Of a stretch of DNA of 64,000 nucleotides, positions 39,564 through 51,800 are shown piece after piece. The stretch comes from Onchidella celtica. Lineage: Eukaryota; Mollusca; Gastropoda; Systellommatophora; Onchidiidae. The position numbers were made by a program, and so were the translations under genes. The stretch is from positions 37,769,117-37,833,116 of the forward strand of contig OZ007582.1 of assembly GCA_963931925.1 (NCBI GenBank), in the 5' to 3' direction. Below the pieces are notes generated by a model. The model did not search any database. It worked only from the letters and a program-made list of their open reading frames with translations, and was not told where the DNA came from. Each line of letters opens with the position of its first letter. Positions within the stretch are counted from its first letter, which is position 1.

Positions 39564-40440
39564 CTAGTAGAGTGCCCGCGATTTCGCGGGCAAAAAGACT
39601 CAGTTAAAATGGTAAAGGCAGGAAGAAAGAGAGTAAAAGCACAACATGTTATCTTGAATACTGAACTCACCAAACATTTCTACTGGATCAGTGCTGCATG
39701 ATACACCACATTATCCGTGTGGCAGGGTATATATACTCTCAGGAACGGATTGATGTCATGAAGAATTGTGGATATTTTGGTGACAATGTTCTGTTGTAGG
39801 TGACTGAACCAGTGGAGTCTGTTTTCAATTTCATTTTGGGTGTCATGAATGTAAAGTTGTGAAAATTTAGGGTGATGATGGCTTGGTTGTATCTGTCCGA
39901 TTCTGTGGCATACCGCACCGTTTATACGAAATGAGTACACTCCAGCTGGCAACACATCTTCATTGACGCCTAGAGATGCAAATGCAAATGAAGAATTGTA
40001 AGAACGAATACGCTGTCGAAAATTTTTGGATTCTTCACTGTCTCCTGTAAAGTAAAAGAGCTTCATAACTTCCTCAGGGAGAGGCTGGAGAGGGGGAAGC
40101 ATAACCTGGCCATTAGCACAGCACATTGAACTACTTTCATCCTTCCACAACTTTGCTGTGCAAAACTGACATGGCCTTGTCATTGCTCCGAGATGATTAA
40201 GTTCTACGTGCTCATGATCTGCATCGCCATCGGGGTCTTTGTCTGGATCTAAAACACGTGGTTCCAGAATGTGTGGATCTAGAGATCTAGATCTAGATCT
40301 ACTACATGATGCGGCTCTACAGGCTCACCTTGATTTAGAGCTACATCTGGGTCTTGAGGTGGATCTAAATGTAAATTATTGACAGAATAACGTAGTCGGC
40401 GTCTTTTTCGCGTTTGCTCTGCTCTGGTGGGCATTTTGGC
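39564..40440 (-). mobile_element. Helitron with decayed Rep N-terminus
   Basis: On the - strand a protein start at 40434 (MPTRAEQTRKRRRLRYS) leads through one frame change into a Helitron replicase-like frame. That frame runs directly into a Helitron 3' end, with the hairpin 'gcccgcgaaatcgcgggc', ACTCTA and CTAG (39567-39564) followed by T. Most of Rep and all of the helicase are missing, so it is an internally deleted, non-autonomous copy. Confidence 0.78.
39680..40183 (-). pseudogene. Helitron replicase-helicase N-terminal fragment
   Basis: A 167-residue open frame beginning MTRPCQFCTAKLWKDE. It contains the Helitron-specific pattern: an early C-x2-C ('CQFC'), 'MCCANGQVMLPPL', 'FRQRIRSYNSSFAFASLG', 'GVYSFRINGAVCHRIG' and 'FSQLYIHDTQNEIENRL'. 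This is the part before the Rep tyrosine motifs. The upstream frame reads 'RSLDPHILEPRVLDPDKDPDGD' and joins the true start at 40434 only across a frame change in the AGATCT run at about 40275-40300. The frame ends shortly before the element's 3' hairpin, so the catalytic Rep and helicase domains are deleted. Confidence 0.8.
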
Positions 40441-40740
40441 ACTCTACACTCGTAGCATGGTTTGGACTGGCCGCCTCGTTTATCGACAGGAAGTTTGCAA
40501 GAAATTGGGATTGTCCACATTTGGCAGTGTGCTACGATGATTTTGGTTTTGTTTTTTTTGTTCTTGTTGTTGTGGGTTGCGATTCTTGATTACTTATTTA
40601 TTTTTGTAACGGGGATATTTATACAGGAAATTTTGATCGAATAGTTTTTGTTGGTCTATTTCTTCGATGCAAATATTAGGGGTTTTGAATTTTTTTTTTT
40701 TTCTTGGTTGCAAATATGACTGGTCAGCGAATAAATCTGG
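40441..40740. other. Unassigned sequence, possible Helitron 5' region
   Basis: Lies just upstream (on the - strand) of the Helitron protein start. T-rich, with no other feature. Confidence 0.35.
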
Positions 40741-40985
40741 GTTTATCAAAGGGAGCCAAAAAGAGGGTCCTTGTATTTCACATTTTTACATATTTTTAAA
40801 AAGACTGTCTGAAACTTGAATAAACTCAATGGATCAATACCAAAGCGATTGCACTGGATTATAAGCCACTTGCGAAAATTAACTTCATAATTTTTTAAAC
40901 TTTCATTTAGGCTGCAGCTTTGAGCAAAAAAAGGGCTAAAATTGTACCACAATGCATTACTCCCGCCACTATTTTTTTTTATAAT
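40741..40985 (-). mobile_element. Helitron-type family R, partial copy
   Basis: Matches 31508-31790 on the same strand: 'gggagccaaaa', 'ctgaaacttgaataaac', 'aaagcgattg', 'catttaggctgcagc' and 'gcattactcccgccac'. The 5' end on the - strand reads TCTATTATAAAAAAAAA. The 3' hairpin part is missing. Confidence 0.65.
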
Positions 40986-41028
40986 AGATTATTATTAATA
41001 TTCTTCTTCTTCTTTTTTTTATCATTAT

Positions 41029-41165
41029 TACTAGTAACTGCTTCTGTAACTGTATTGTTATGTATTCAATGATCAAACAAATTTCCTTGTACAAGGACGA
41101 ATAAAATTTATCTTATCTTATCTTATCTTATCTTATCTTATCTTATCTTATCTTATCTTATCTTA
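41029..41165 (+). mobile_element. LINE 3' tail with long (TTATC)n
   Basis: Same 3' end as 11385-11480 ('ttccttgtacaaggacg', 'aataaaatttatc') with about 13 TTATC pentamers. It is preceded by an ACTAGTAACTGCTTCTGTAA junction. Confidence 0.72.
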
Positions 41166-41213
41166 TTCTTCGAGTGATAAAAAAACAACAAACAAACAAA
41201 CAATGGACACCAC

Positions 41214-41530
41214 TCCAGACTGGAAGGAATGAGCTCCCCAAAAACATGGATGCCGCGATGCGTAGGGCCATCCATACAACTATTTAAGGGATAGGAAGGA
41301 CATTACACAGTGTGCAGTGGTGTGCATGGAGAATTTGTCAGGAAGTGATGATGTCATGGGTTCATGTGTCCGTGAAAATGAAAGATCGGAGGTAGTCAAG
41401 TAGCGACACAAAGTAAACACACACACAAGATACCTGATCACAATTTCAAGACTCCAAATCTAAAAATGAACCCACTGCAGGTCGAAAAGAATGCACACGT
41501 AAAATTTCAAGTCCGAGAGGTAGGTCTTGT
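41214..41530 (+). repeat. Helitron-type dispersed repeat, uninterrupted copy
   Basis: Continuous version of 21290-22560 and related to the - strand fragment at 1905-2012. The single TTAA at 41284-41287 marks the empty site of the element inserted at 21395-22309. It ends close to the Helitron terminus at 41549. Confidence 0.6.
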
Positions 41531-41548
41531 TTTGTTTTTTTTATTATA

Positions 41549-42010
41549 CTAGCTGAGTTACCCGGCCCTGCCCGGGAAGAATAATTAATTATGTCTGTTC
41601 ATTTCAGTTTTTGTGTGATTATAGTGGATGTGCATCACTTTGCCACGTTCCTTTATGTTTATTTTGTTTGTTGTTGTTTATTTGTTTGTTTTCGATTTGT
41701 CTTACCTGCACTCTCTTTGCGCGTTGGTGCCCTATGCGCCCCGTCAGCACTCGTGAAATGGCAATAATGTGCGCACGGGTCAGTATGTTTGATAGTGAAC
41801 ATATCGCAGGAAGTGATAACGTCATGTGTTCATGGAAAATAATGGATGGCGGGAGAAATTAGCGACCCAATGCAAACTAAAAAAAACAACAAAAACTTCC
41901 CCACTATTTCAAGAATTCAAATCTGAAAAAGAACGGCCAAAGCGATTGGTCCAAATTGTTTTTTATTAACTTCAAAATTTCAGCAACATACCTTGCCAAA
42001 TAAAGGCTGC
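41549..42010 (-). mobile_element. Helitron-type non-autonomous element, 3' end at 41549
   Basis: The - strand end has the hairpin 'cccgggcagggccggg', 'taactcag' and CTAG followed by T, almost the same as the end at 4508. The body up to about 41860 aligns with 4508-4780. Confidence 0.68.
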
Positions 42011-42864
42011 AGGCTTGACTTAAGTTTGTATAGGCTGGTGCCAGTTTTTTTTATTTTTTTATTATACAAGATAAGATTATTATTATCAGCATTAGTAAAG
42101 TAATTGGGTAGGCTTGTTTTTTATAGAGCTAGTTTCAAATAAATTGTTCTGAAAAGCAATTAGACAAAAAACAAATATATTATGAGGCTTTGGATTTCGT
42201 TCGCAATTTTTTAAGAATCCGATTCCCCACCCAAAAGGCATACTTTATCTTGGTCTATTCTAAACACTTCTTTTGGTGCCGCCCATAGATAAATAATATC
42301 CAAATCCAGAAAAAGACAGAGAGAGGTAAGTAGACTATGTTATTTATAATATAAATCTAGTGCGATTGAACACTCTGACACTGTCACTCTCAGTGTTAGC
42401 AATCACAGTGATCGGTGACTGTTCTTTTTTTTTTTTACTCGATTGTGGTTACAAGAGAATTTGAAACACAATTCAGTGCGTTTGGGATGTTTGGTTTTAT
42501 TCCCAAACATAAATGTCACTGGTTTGCAAGGATTTAAAGATTATCAATATCAGTTTAAACAGAGCTGGTGTCCATGAGTGTTTGACTAGGACCTAGGACT
42601 AGCCTAGGCCTGGCTAAGCTAGGAGTCCAGGCTTTGTATCACCAGTGATCGAGTTTTCGCCTGCCTATATTAATGCATAAAAACACGATGTCCAAACACT
42701 GCATGCCGTAGGCAAACTCGTAGAGCGCCTATGCCATAGACTAGCCTACAGTGTTTCCAAGATGGCGGAAGGCTAGCAGTAGACGAATTTGAGGTCACGC
42801 TAGAACGATGTTTCGTGACGTCACACAATGGGAATGTCCCGTCTGGTTTATCCATAGTCTGTGG
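42011..42864. other. Unassigned sequence
   Basis: AT-rich, T run near 42424-42436. No gene recognised. Confidence 0.4.
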
Positions 42865-43175
42865 TGCCGCCAGGCTTCATATAGGGCCCCAAGCATCCTC
42901 CGCCAGCTGTCTCTATTCTGTGTGCCGTACGTATTATTTCCATGGATTCCAGTCCAACAGATCTTGCCTCTCTCAATAACGTTCTTTTTAATGTTTTATT
43001 TCGGTCGGCCCCTTTTTCTTTTGCCAGTGACTTCCTACGTGAGTGTCTGCTTCATTGTCCTGTTGTCTCCACGTCTCCATACATGTTCTACGTAGGCCGA
43101 TGGTCTTCTTTTGACAATCTTTGTGAATGGTGTTTGACCACATAGTTCCCTCACCTGGTTTGTTGTCCTGAAATC
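42865..43175 (-). mobile_element. LINE C-terminal relic
   Basis: The complement reads 'YVEHVWRRGDNRTMKQ', 'GKRKRGRPK', 'NVIERG' and 'NRDSWRRMLGALYEAWRHH' in broken frames. This is the C-terminal layout of an RTE/L1-like reverse transcriptase, but a different family from the 33061 relic. Confidence 0.65.
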
Positions 43176-43985
43176 GTTCCGCTTAATTGATAAAAAATAT
43201 TCCGTAAGCATTTGTTTTCAAGCACTAAAGACTGGCGGGATATATAAATAGATCACTAGTAACGGCATCGTAAGTAGGACAGGGCTTTTTGCGTTTGAAA
43301 AAAAAAAAATCAATCTATGGGAAATGTTTCAGGAATGAACCAATCTAAATTCTTTAGTTCCAATGTTTATGCAGAAAGCGTAATAATGAGCCATGTTTTT
43401 CTGTTCAAGACAGGTACGGCTACTTAATTCGGAAACTGACAAAATATTCTGAAAAACCAACAGAAAAACTGTGCGGTTGCAGCAAGGCATGAAGTAAAGT
43501 TACGCAAGGTTTTGTAACAAAAACCTTTTCAGTTTGTCACATACTGTCTTTACAAAGATAGTAGTATACCGCCTAGACCCGAATTTTCCAGTCCATCAAA
43601 GATGTAAAGCTGGTACGGTAATGGAAGCCACAAAACTCTTCAAGTTGTGGAATAGAAAGAATGGTGTCACGACTGTGTACTGAAAAGCAGTTTCCGTGCA
43701 GATGAAAACACTCTTTCTTTTCACTGCTGGATACATTTTTGACGTTTCCGTTTCCGTACACATGGAAACAAAGCTTAACCATGTCGGTGTTATATACTTA
43801 TACCCAGTGCCACTGTACTTACCCCAAACAGAGCAAACATAGACTAAATTTATATGAGTTTGAGTTTGGGTTTTTACTTCGCTTGGGCACGATAACGGTC
43901 ACTTTGCGTCATTCAAGGTCTGTTTGGGTACTTCATTTATGTCTGGTATTCAGAGCGCCATCAATCTGCATGACTATTGTCACAA
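43176..43985. other. Unassigned sequence
   Basis: The words 'actgtgcggttgcagcaagg' (about 43468-43487) resemble 5249-5268 beside the hairpin, so a dispersed repeat may cross. No gene was seen. Confidence 0.4.
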
Positions 43986-43989
43986 CTAG

Positions 43990-44240
43990 AATTAAATACT
44001 TCATCTGTGTAGCTATGTGTGTTTGTATGAACGTGTGTGTCCGTATCTGTCTATCTCTCTGTCTGTCTGTCTTTCTGTCTGTCTGTCTTTCTGTCTGTCT
44101 GTCTGTCTGCTCTCTCTGAAAAACACCAGAATAAGAGCAGCATGGAGGTGCTTTGGAAAAAACAGAGACACTCATGAATCACAAACTACCAACGTCCTTT
44201 AAGGAGCAAGTACTCAACCAATGCATAATTCCACCGATGT
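43990..44240 (+). mobile_element. (GTCT)n plus RTE-like relic, copy 1
   Basis: A (GTCT)n microsatellite (44049-44110) is followed by 'aaacaccagaataa', 'gtggaggtgctttgg' and the start of the RTE-type C-terminal module ('acaaactaccaacgtcc'). The whole string recurs at 54010-54250. The fragment then breaks off into another repeat. Confidence 0.7.
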
Positions 44241-44254
44241 AAAATCCTCAAAAG

Positions 44255-44490
44255 TTGCTTTGTACAGATCAGTTGAGAGTTCGTTCCTTTAGATCGGAAA
44301 GGTTCTACCTCCATCTTTTTGAACTCAGTTACACACTACACACTACTTCTGCTGGCCGTCTTCATTGTGTGTCAAAGAATCAGGCAGATTCGGTGTGTAA
44401 TTTGTAAGCACTACTAAACAGAAAAAAAATAAAAAATTCTTTGCTCTAAAAGCTATGCTCACAGTCATGAAACTTCAATCCTCGATTTCT
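44255..44490 (+). repeat. Dispersed repeat shared with 23390-23650
   Basis: Direct diverged copy; see the other entry for the shared blocks. It truncates the RTE relic at its left. Confidence 0.55.
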
Positions 44491-44691
44491 CAAAAGTTCT
44501 AAGAGGACAAATTGTCAAGGGTGGCCTAAATATTGAACATCTTATGTGCTTGACGGTGGTAACTGTGAAGAAATATATGGAACGACTCATGACGCTGACG
44601 CTAATGATGATTGGAAAAGCAATGTGACCAATATAATAATAATGAAAATCGATTACGTTAACTGTTTCCCGATAATCAGTATCATATGAGG

Positions 44692-44830
44692 CGGTTAGAA
44701 TTTGAAAGGGTCTAAGCGGCATTTGCATTTAGATCCCTTGTAATTCTAATCCCCTCAATTTATTTAACGGGCTAGAATTTCAAGGGATCTAAGTGCAAAT
44801 GGCATTTAAGTCCCTTTTACCTGTAACCCC
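44692..44830. repeat. Foldback element, copy 1
   Basis: Two arms of about 65 bp, inverted, sharing 'gggatctaaatgcaaat' and 'ttagaatttgaaagggtc'-type words, with a short AT-rich loop ('tcaatttatttaa'). Confidence 0.75.
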
Positions 44831-45079
44831 CTTCAAATGATAATGATAAACATGCCGCGCGCCCTAAAGTATTGGTAATACGATACAGGTCTCACTGGCT
44901 AGACACGGAATTTCCCAGAGAGACCAGGCAAATCGATGCCATGTCATTGTTTAGCGATCTTTCTTCAATGTTCCTGAAATTCTGTGTAAAAGAACTTAAT
45001 GAGACATGTACAATTTGATTTTTCCAAGCCAATCGTTTGGCCTTCCATAACTCAAAATCATTCTGAGATCTGCAACGCG
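44831..45079. other. Unassigned sequence between foldback copies
   Basis: Nothing recognised. Confidence 0.4.
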
Positions 45080-45222
45080 GGACAGAAATAAAAGTGGTCT
45101 AAATGCCATTAGTACTTAGAGCCCTTGCAATTCTAACCCCTTCAATTTATTAAGGGGGTTAGTATTACAAGAGATCTAAGTGCAAATGACACTTAGGCCC
45201 ATTCTAATTGTAACCCTTTCAA
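45080..45222. repeat. Foldback element, copy 2
   Basis: The same palindromic family as 44692-44830, same loop 'tcaatttatta', more diverged arms. Two copies 400 bp apart suggest local hopping or duplication. Confidence 0.7.
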
Positions 45223-45624
45223 TTGATTTGCGGCTCTCTAATACTAAAAGGGCAAAATAGAAACGAAACGAAAAAAAACAAAAAAAAAACACCGGATGTC
45301 AGAGCTTTATCTAGACTGCAACTCAAGGCAGAAATCAATTGACGTCTCAGGTTAATACCGCATTGGTGACCCAGTCCGGCTTAAAAAAAATAAAAATTGA
45401 GATAAGACCATAATGTCGGGTATTTGCCATATTCTTTGCGGGTGCATTTTTGCCTTTCTGAGAAAACCAACATTGAAGTTTGGTGAGCGAAAAGGCTATA
45501 AAAGCATAACACATTATGTCACAAACACATGTCGCGAAAAGTTTTCAATTGATTGGAATGACACTTACATGTCATAAAATTAGGAGTGAAAGAGCCACTT
45601 TCATGACAAAATAAAGCTAGTTAT
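45223..45624. other. Unassigned, with dispersed-repeat match
   Basis: The part 45490-45600 matches 37735-37810 ('tgtcacaaacacatg', 'gattggaatgacactta', 'aaaattaggagtgaaagag'-type words). No gene was seen. Confidence 0.45.
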
Positions 45625-45712
45625 ATGTGGCGACGACGTGCCTCCTCTAGTTGTAACTGGGCTGCAATGGTACAAAGGCAAATTTCCCCAATGGAATTAA
45701 AGAGTTATACAA
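45625..45712 (+). mobile_element. SINE 3' tail fragment
   Basis: Contains 'ttgtaactgggctgcaatgg', 'aaaggcaaatttccc' and 'attaaagagttatacaa', the SINE tail in + orientation. Head and body are absent. Confidence 0.75.
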
Positions 45713-45869
45713 ATATTTCCATGAAATGACCATTTTTGGTGCCCTCGCCACTGAAATGCAGGTTGAAAACATGTATACTTGGGTATTAAAAGCTGTAAAA
45801 ATAATATCATATTTGACTGAAACCTTCAACTTGAAGCAACCCCAGAATTGAACATGGAAATTGCTTTAC

Positions 45870-48800
45870 CAGTGGTTCTCAACCTTTTCAGGGATCGCCC
45901 CCTTAGGCTCCAAATTTCATTTCATCGCTCCTCTTCACCCCCCCCCCTTCCCACCGTGCCCCCTCCACCAACCCCTACTCAAACCCAACAGATATATTTC
46001 ACAAGAAGACCAGACTACACATACATTAACGAAATATTATAAAAACCATAAGTAACATATATCTCGTTTCGCTTAGATTCTATACATTTCCTGTTGAAAT
46101 CTTTTATTGTTCGATTTTTTTTTTCACTTGGAAAAGGCGAAAACCGAAAATTTTGTGTATTTTTTGTCTTCTCTTTAGTTTGCTTGGTATCGTTTGGCTT
46201 TTATTTCTCATGCAGGGTTTCGCTACATACGACTTTTTCTTTTTGCCCAGTTTTGACATACACACAAATTATTAATTATGGTGTTACGTTTTTTTAAACC
46301 GGTATCAATGACAACTGACAAGCTCATTATTCATTACAAAACAGAAAGCATTCTTTATCAAATGCACTAAAAAAAAATAAAAAACGATAGGATTTTTCTG
46401 TTCATAAAACCTATGCACGTGTGCTGTTGAACTAATCAATGTCTGCCCAGTATTTGCCACCAAATCATACTCCATCCATATTTTAGCCCCCTTCCCCCGT
46501 CAATCACTCTCTTCATCGTTTTCGCCCCCTTCATCATTTTTGCCTTCTTCGTCGTTTTCGCCCTCTTCATCGTTTTCGCCCTCTTCATCGTTTTTGTCTG
46601 CTTCGTCGTTTTCGCCCTCTTCATCATTTTTGTCTGCTTCGTCGTTTTTGTCTGCTTCATCGTTTTTGTTTGCTTCATCGTTTTTGTCTGCTTCGTCGTT
46701 TTTGTCTGCTTCATCGTTTTTGTCTGCTTCATCGTTTTTGTCTGCTTCATCGTTTTTGTCTGCTTCATCGTTTTTGTCTGCTTCATTGTTTTTGTCTGCT
46801 TCATCGTTTTTGTCTGCTTCATCGTTTTTGCCTGCTTCATGTTTTCACCCGCTTCGTCGTTCTTGCCCCCTTCATCGTTTTCGCATCCTTCATCGTTTTC
46901 ACCTGCATCGTCATTTTCGCCCCTTCATCGTTTTCGCCCTTTTCATCGTTTTTACCTGCTCATCGTTTTCACCCTCTTCTTCGTTTTCGCCTGCTTCATT
47001 GTCTTCGCCTTCTTCATCATTTTCACCTGCTTCGTCATTTTCGCCGTCTTCATCATTTTCACCTGCTTCGTCATTTTCGCCGTCTTCATCATTTTCACCT
47101 GCTTCGTCATTTTCGCCGTCTTCATCATTTTCACCCCCTTCATCGTTTTCACCCCCTTCATCGTTTTTGCCCCTTCATCGTTTCCATCCCCTTCATCGTT
47201 TTCGCCCCCTTCATTGTTTTTGCCCCTTTCATCGTTTTTGCCCCCTTCATCGTTTTCACCCCCTTGATCGTTTTTGCCCCTTCATCGTTTTTGCTCCCTT
47301 CATCGTTTTCACCCCCTTCATCGTTTTCACCCCCTTCATCGTTTTTGCCCCTTCATCGTTTTCGCCCCCTTCATCGTTTTTGCCCCTTTCATCGTTTTTG
47401 CCCCTTCATCGTTTTCACCCCCTTCATCGTTTTCACTCCCTTCATCGTTTTCGCCCCCTTCATCGTTTTTGCCCCTTCATCGTTTTCACCCCCTTCATCG
47501 TTTTCACCCCTTCATTGTTTTCACCCTCTTCATCGTTTTTGCCCCTTCATTGTTTTCACCCCTTCATCGTTTTCACCCCTTCATTGTTTTCACCCCTTTC
47601 ATCGTTTTTGACCCTTCATCGTTTTCACCCCCTTCATCGTTTTCACCCCTTCATCGTTTTCGCCCCCTTCATTGTTTCCACCCCCTTCATTGTTTTCGCC
47701 CCCTTCATCGTTTTCACCCCCTACATCGTTTTTGCCCCTTCATCGTTTTTACATCCTTCATCGTTTTCGCCCCCTTCATCGTTTCCACCCCCTTCATCGT
47801 TTTTGCCCCTTCATGGTTTTCGCCCCCTACATCGTTTCCACCCCCTTCATCGTTTTCACCCCCTTCATCGTTTTCGCCCCCTTCATCGTTTCCACCCCAT
47901 TCATCATTTTTGCCCCTTCGTCGTTTAAACCCCCTTCATCGTTTTCACCCCCTTCATCGTTTTCACTCCCTTCATCGATTTCGCCCCCTTCATTGTTTTC
48001 ACCCCCTTCATCGTTTTAACCCCCTTCATCGTTTTCGCCCCCTTCATTGTTTTCACCCCCTTCATCGTTTTCACTCCCTTCATTGTTTTCACCCCCTTCA
48101 TCGTTTTCGCCCCCTTCATCGTTTTCACCCTCTTCATCGTTTTCACCCCCTTCATTGTTTTCACCCCCTTCATCGTTTTCGCCACCTTCATCGTTTCCAC
48201 CCCATCGTTTTCACCCCCTTCATCGTTTTCACCCCCTTCATCGTTTTCGCCCCCTTCATCGTTTCCACCCCCTTCATCGTTTTCACCCCCTTCATCGTTT
48301 TCATCCCCTTCATCGTTTTCGCCCCTTCATCGTTTTCGCCCCCTTCATCGTTTTCACCCCTTCATCGTTTTCGCCCCCTTCATCGTTTTCACCCCTTCAT
48401 CGTTTTCACCCCCTTCATAGTTTTCACCCCTTCATCGTTTTCACCCCTTCATCGTTTTCACCCCCTTCATCGTTTTCACCCCTTCATCGTTTTCACCCCT
48501 TCTTCTCTTTTCACCCCCTTCATCGTTTTCACTCCTTCATCGTTTCCACCCCCTTCATCGTTTTCACCCCTTCATCGTTTTCGCCCCCTTCATCGTTTTC
48601 TCTTCATCGTTTTTGCCCCTTAATCGTTTTCGCCATCTTCATTGTTTTCGCCCCTTCATCGTTTCCACCCCCCTTCATCGTTTTCGCCCCCTTCATCGTT
48701 TTCGCCCCCTTCATCGTTTTCACCCCTTCATCGTTTCTACCCCCTTCATCGTTTTCGCCCCCTTCATCGTTTTCGCCCCCTTCATCGTTTCCACCCACTT

Positions 48801-51800
48801 CATCGTTTTCGCCCCCTTCATCGTTTTCACCCCTTCATCGTTTCCACCCCCTTCATCGTTTTCACCCCTTCATCGTTTCCACCCCCTTCATCGTTTTCAC
48901 CCCTTCATCGTTTCCACCCCCTTCATCGTTTTCACCCCTTCATCGTTTTCAACCCCTTCATTGTTTTCACCCCTTCATCGTCTTCGCCCCCTTCATCGTT
49001 TTCACCCCTTAATCGTTTTCGCCCCTTTCATCGTTTTCGCCCCCATCATCGTTTTTGCCCCTTCATTGTTTTCGCCCCCTTCATCGTTTTCACCCCTTCA
49101 TCGTTTTCACCCCCTTCATTGTTTTCACCCCCTTCATCGTTTTCAACCCCTTCATCGTTTTCGCCCCCTTCATCGTTTTCTCTTCATCATTTCCACCCCC
49201 ATCATCGTTTTCACCCCTTCATCGTTTCCACCCCCTTCATCGTTTCCACCCCCTTCATCGTTTTCGCCCCCTTCATCGTTTTCACCCCTTCATCGTTTCC
49301 ACCCACTTCATCGTTTTCGCCCCCTTCATCGTTTTCACCCCTTCATCGTTTCCACCCCCTTCATCGTTTTCGCATCCTTCATCGTTTTCACCTGCATCGT
49401 CATTTTCGCCCCTTCATCGTTTTCGCCCTTTTCATCGTTTTTACCTGCTCATCGTTTTCACCCTCTTCTTCGTTTTCGCCTGCTTCATTGTCTTCGCCTT
49501 CTTCATCATTTTCACCTGCTTCGTCATTTTCGCCGTCTTCATCATTTTCACCTGCTTCGTCATTTTCGCCGTCTTCATCATTTTCACCTGCTTCGTCATT
49601 TTCGCCGTCTTCATCATTTTCACCTGCTTCGTCATTTTTGCCGTCATCATCATTTTCACCTGCTTCGTCGTTTTCGCCGTCTTCATCATTTTCACCCCCT
49701 TCATCGTTTTCACCCCTTTCATCGTTTTTGCCCCTTCATCGTTTCCATCCCCTTCATCGTTTTCGCCCCCTTCATTGTTTTTGCCCCTTTCATCGTTTTT
49801 GCCCCCTTCATCGTTTTCACCCCCTTGATCGTTTTTGCCCCTTCATCGTTTTTGCCCCCTTCATCGTTTTCACCCCCTTCATCGTTTTCACCCCCTTCAT
49901 CGTTTTTGCCCCTTCATCGTTTTCGCCCCCTTCATCGTTTTTGCCCCTTTCATCGTTTTTGCCCCTTCATCGTTTTCACCCCCTTCATCGTTTTCACTCC
50001 CTTCATCGTTTTCGCCCCCTTCATCGTTTCCACCCCCTTCATCGTTTTCACCCCCTTCATCGTTTTCAACCCTTCATTGTTTTCACCCCCTTCATCGTTT
50101 TTGCCCCTTCATTGTTTTCACCCCTTCATCGTTTTCACCCCTTCATTGTTTTCACCCCTTTCATCGTTTTTGACCCTTCATCGTTTTCACCCCCTTCATC
50201 GTTTTAACCCCTTCATCGTTTTCGCCCCCTTCATTGTTTCCACCCCCTTCATTGTTTTCGCCCCCTTCATCGTTTTCACCCCCTACATCGTTTTTGCCCC
50301 TTCATCGTTTTTACACCCTTCATCGTTTTCGCCCCCTTCATCGTTTCCACCCCCTTCATCGTTTTTGCCCCTTCATGGTTTTCGCCCCCTACATCGTTTC
50401 CACCCCCTTCATCGTTTTTGCCCCTTCATGGTTTTCGCCCCCTACATCGTTTCCACCCCCTTCATCGTTTTCACCCCCTTCATCGTTTTCACCCCCTTCA
50501 TCGTTTCCACCCTCTTCATCATTTTTGCCCCTTCATCGTTTCCACATCCTTCATCGTTTTCACCCCCTTCACCGTTTTCACTCCCTTCATCGTTTTCGCC
50601 CCCTTCATTGTTTTCACCCCCTTCATCGTTTTAACCCCCTTCATCGTTTTCGCCCCCTTCATTGTTTTCACCCCCTTCATCGTTTTCACTCCCTTCATTG
50701 TTTTCACCCCCTTCATCGTTTTCACCCCCTTCATCGTTTTCACCCCCTTCATCGTTTCCACCCCCTTTATCGTTTTCACCCCCTTCATCGTTTTCACCCC
50801 TTTCATTGTTTTCGCCCCCTTCATCGTTTCCACCCCCTTCATCGTTTTCACCCCCTTCATCGTTTTCACCCCCTTCATCGTTTCCACCCTCTTCAATGTT
50901 TTCGCCCCCTTCATCGTTTTCACCCCCTTCATCGTTTTCACCCCCTTCATCGTTTTTACCCCTTCATCGTTTTCGCCCCCTTCATCCTTTTTGCCCCTTT
51001 CATCATTTTTGCCCCCTTCATCGTTTTCACCCCCTTCATCGTTTTCACTCCCTTCATCGTTTTCGCCCCCTTCATCGTTTTTGCCCCTTCATCGTTTCCA
51101 CTCCCTTCATCGTTTTCACCCCCTTCATCGTTTTTGCCCCTTTCATCGTTTTCACCCACTTCATCGTTTTCGCCCCCTTCATCGTTTTTGCCCCTTCATC
51201 GTTTCCACCCCTTTCATCGTTTTTGCCCCTTCATCGTTTTCACCCCCTTCATCGTTTTCACCCCTTCATTGTTTTCACCCCCTTCATCGTTTTTGCCCCT
51301 TTATTGTTTTCACCCCTTCATCGTTTTCACCCCTTCATTGTTTTCACCCCTTTCATCGTTTTTGACCCTTCATCTTTTTCACCCCCTTCATCGTTTTCAC
51401 CCCTTCATCGCTTTCGCCCCCTTCATTGTTTCCACCCCCTTCATCGTTTTCACCCCCTTCATCGTTTTTGCCCCTTTCATCGTTTTCACCCACTTTATCG
51501 TTTTCGCCCCCTTCATCGTTTTTGCCCCTTCATCGTTTCCACCCCTTTCATCGTTTTTGCCTCTTCATCGTTTTCACCCCCTTCATCGTTTTCACCCCTT
51601 CATTGTTTTCACCCCCTTCATCGTTTTTGCCCCTTCATTGTTTTCACCCCTTCATCGTTTTCACCCCTTCATTGTTTTCACCCCTTTCATCGTTTTTGAC
51701 CCTTCATCGTTTTCACCCCCTTCATTGTTTTTTCCCCCTTCATTGTTTTCGCCCCCTTCATCGTTTTTGCCCCTTCATTGTTTTCGCCCACTACATCGTT

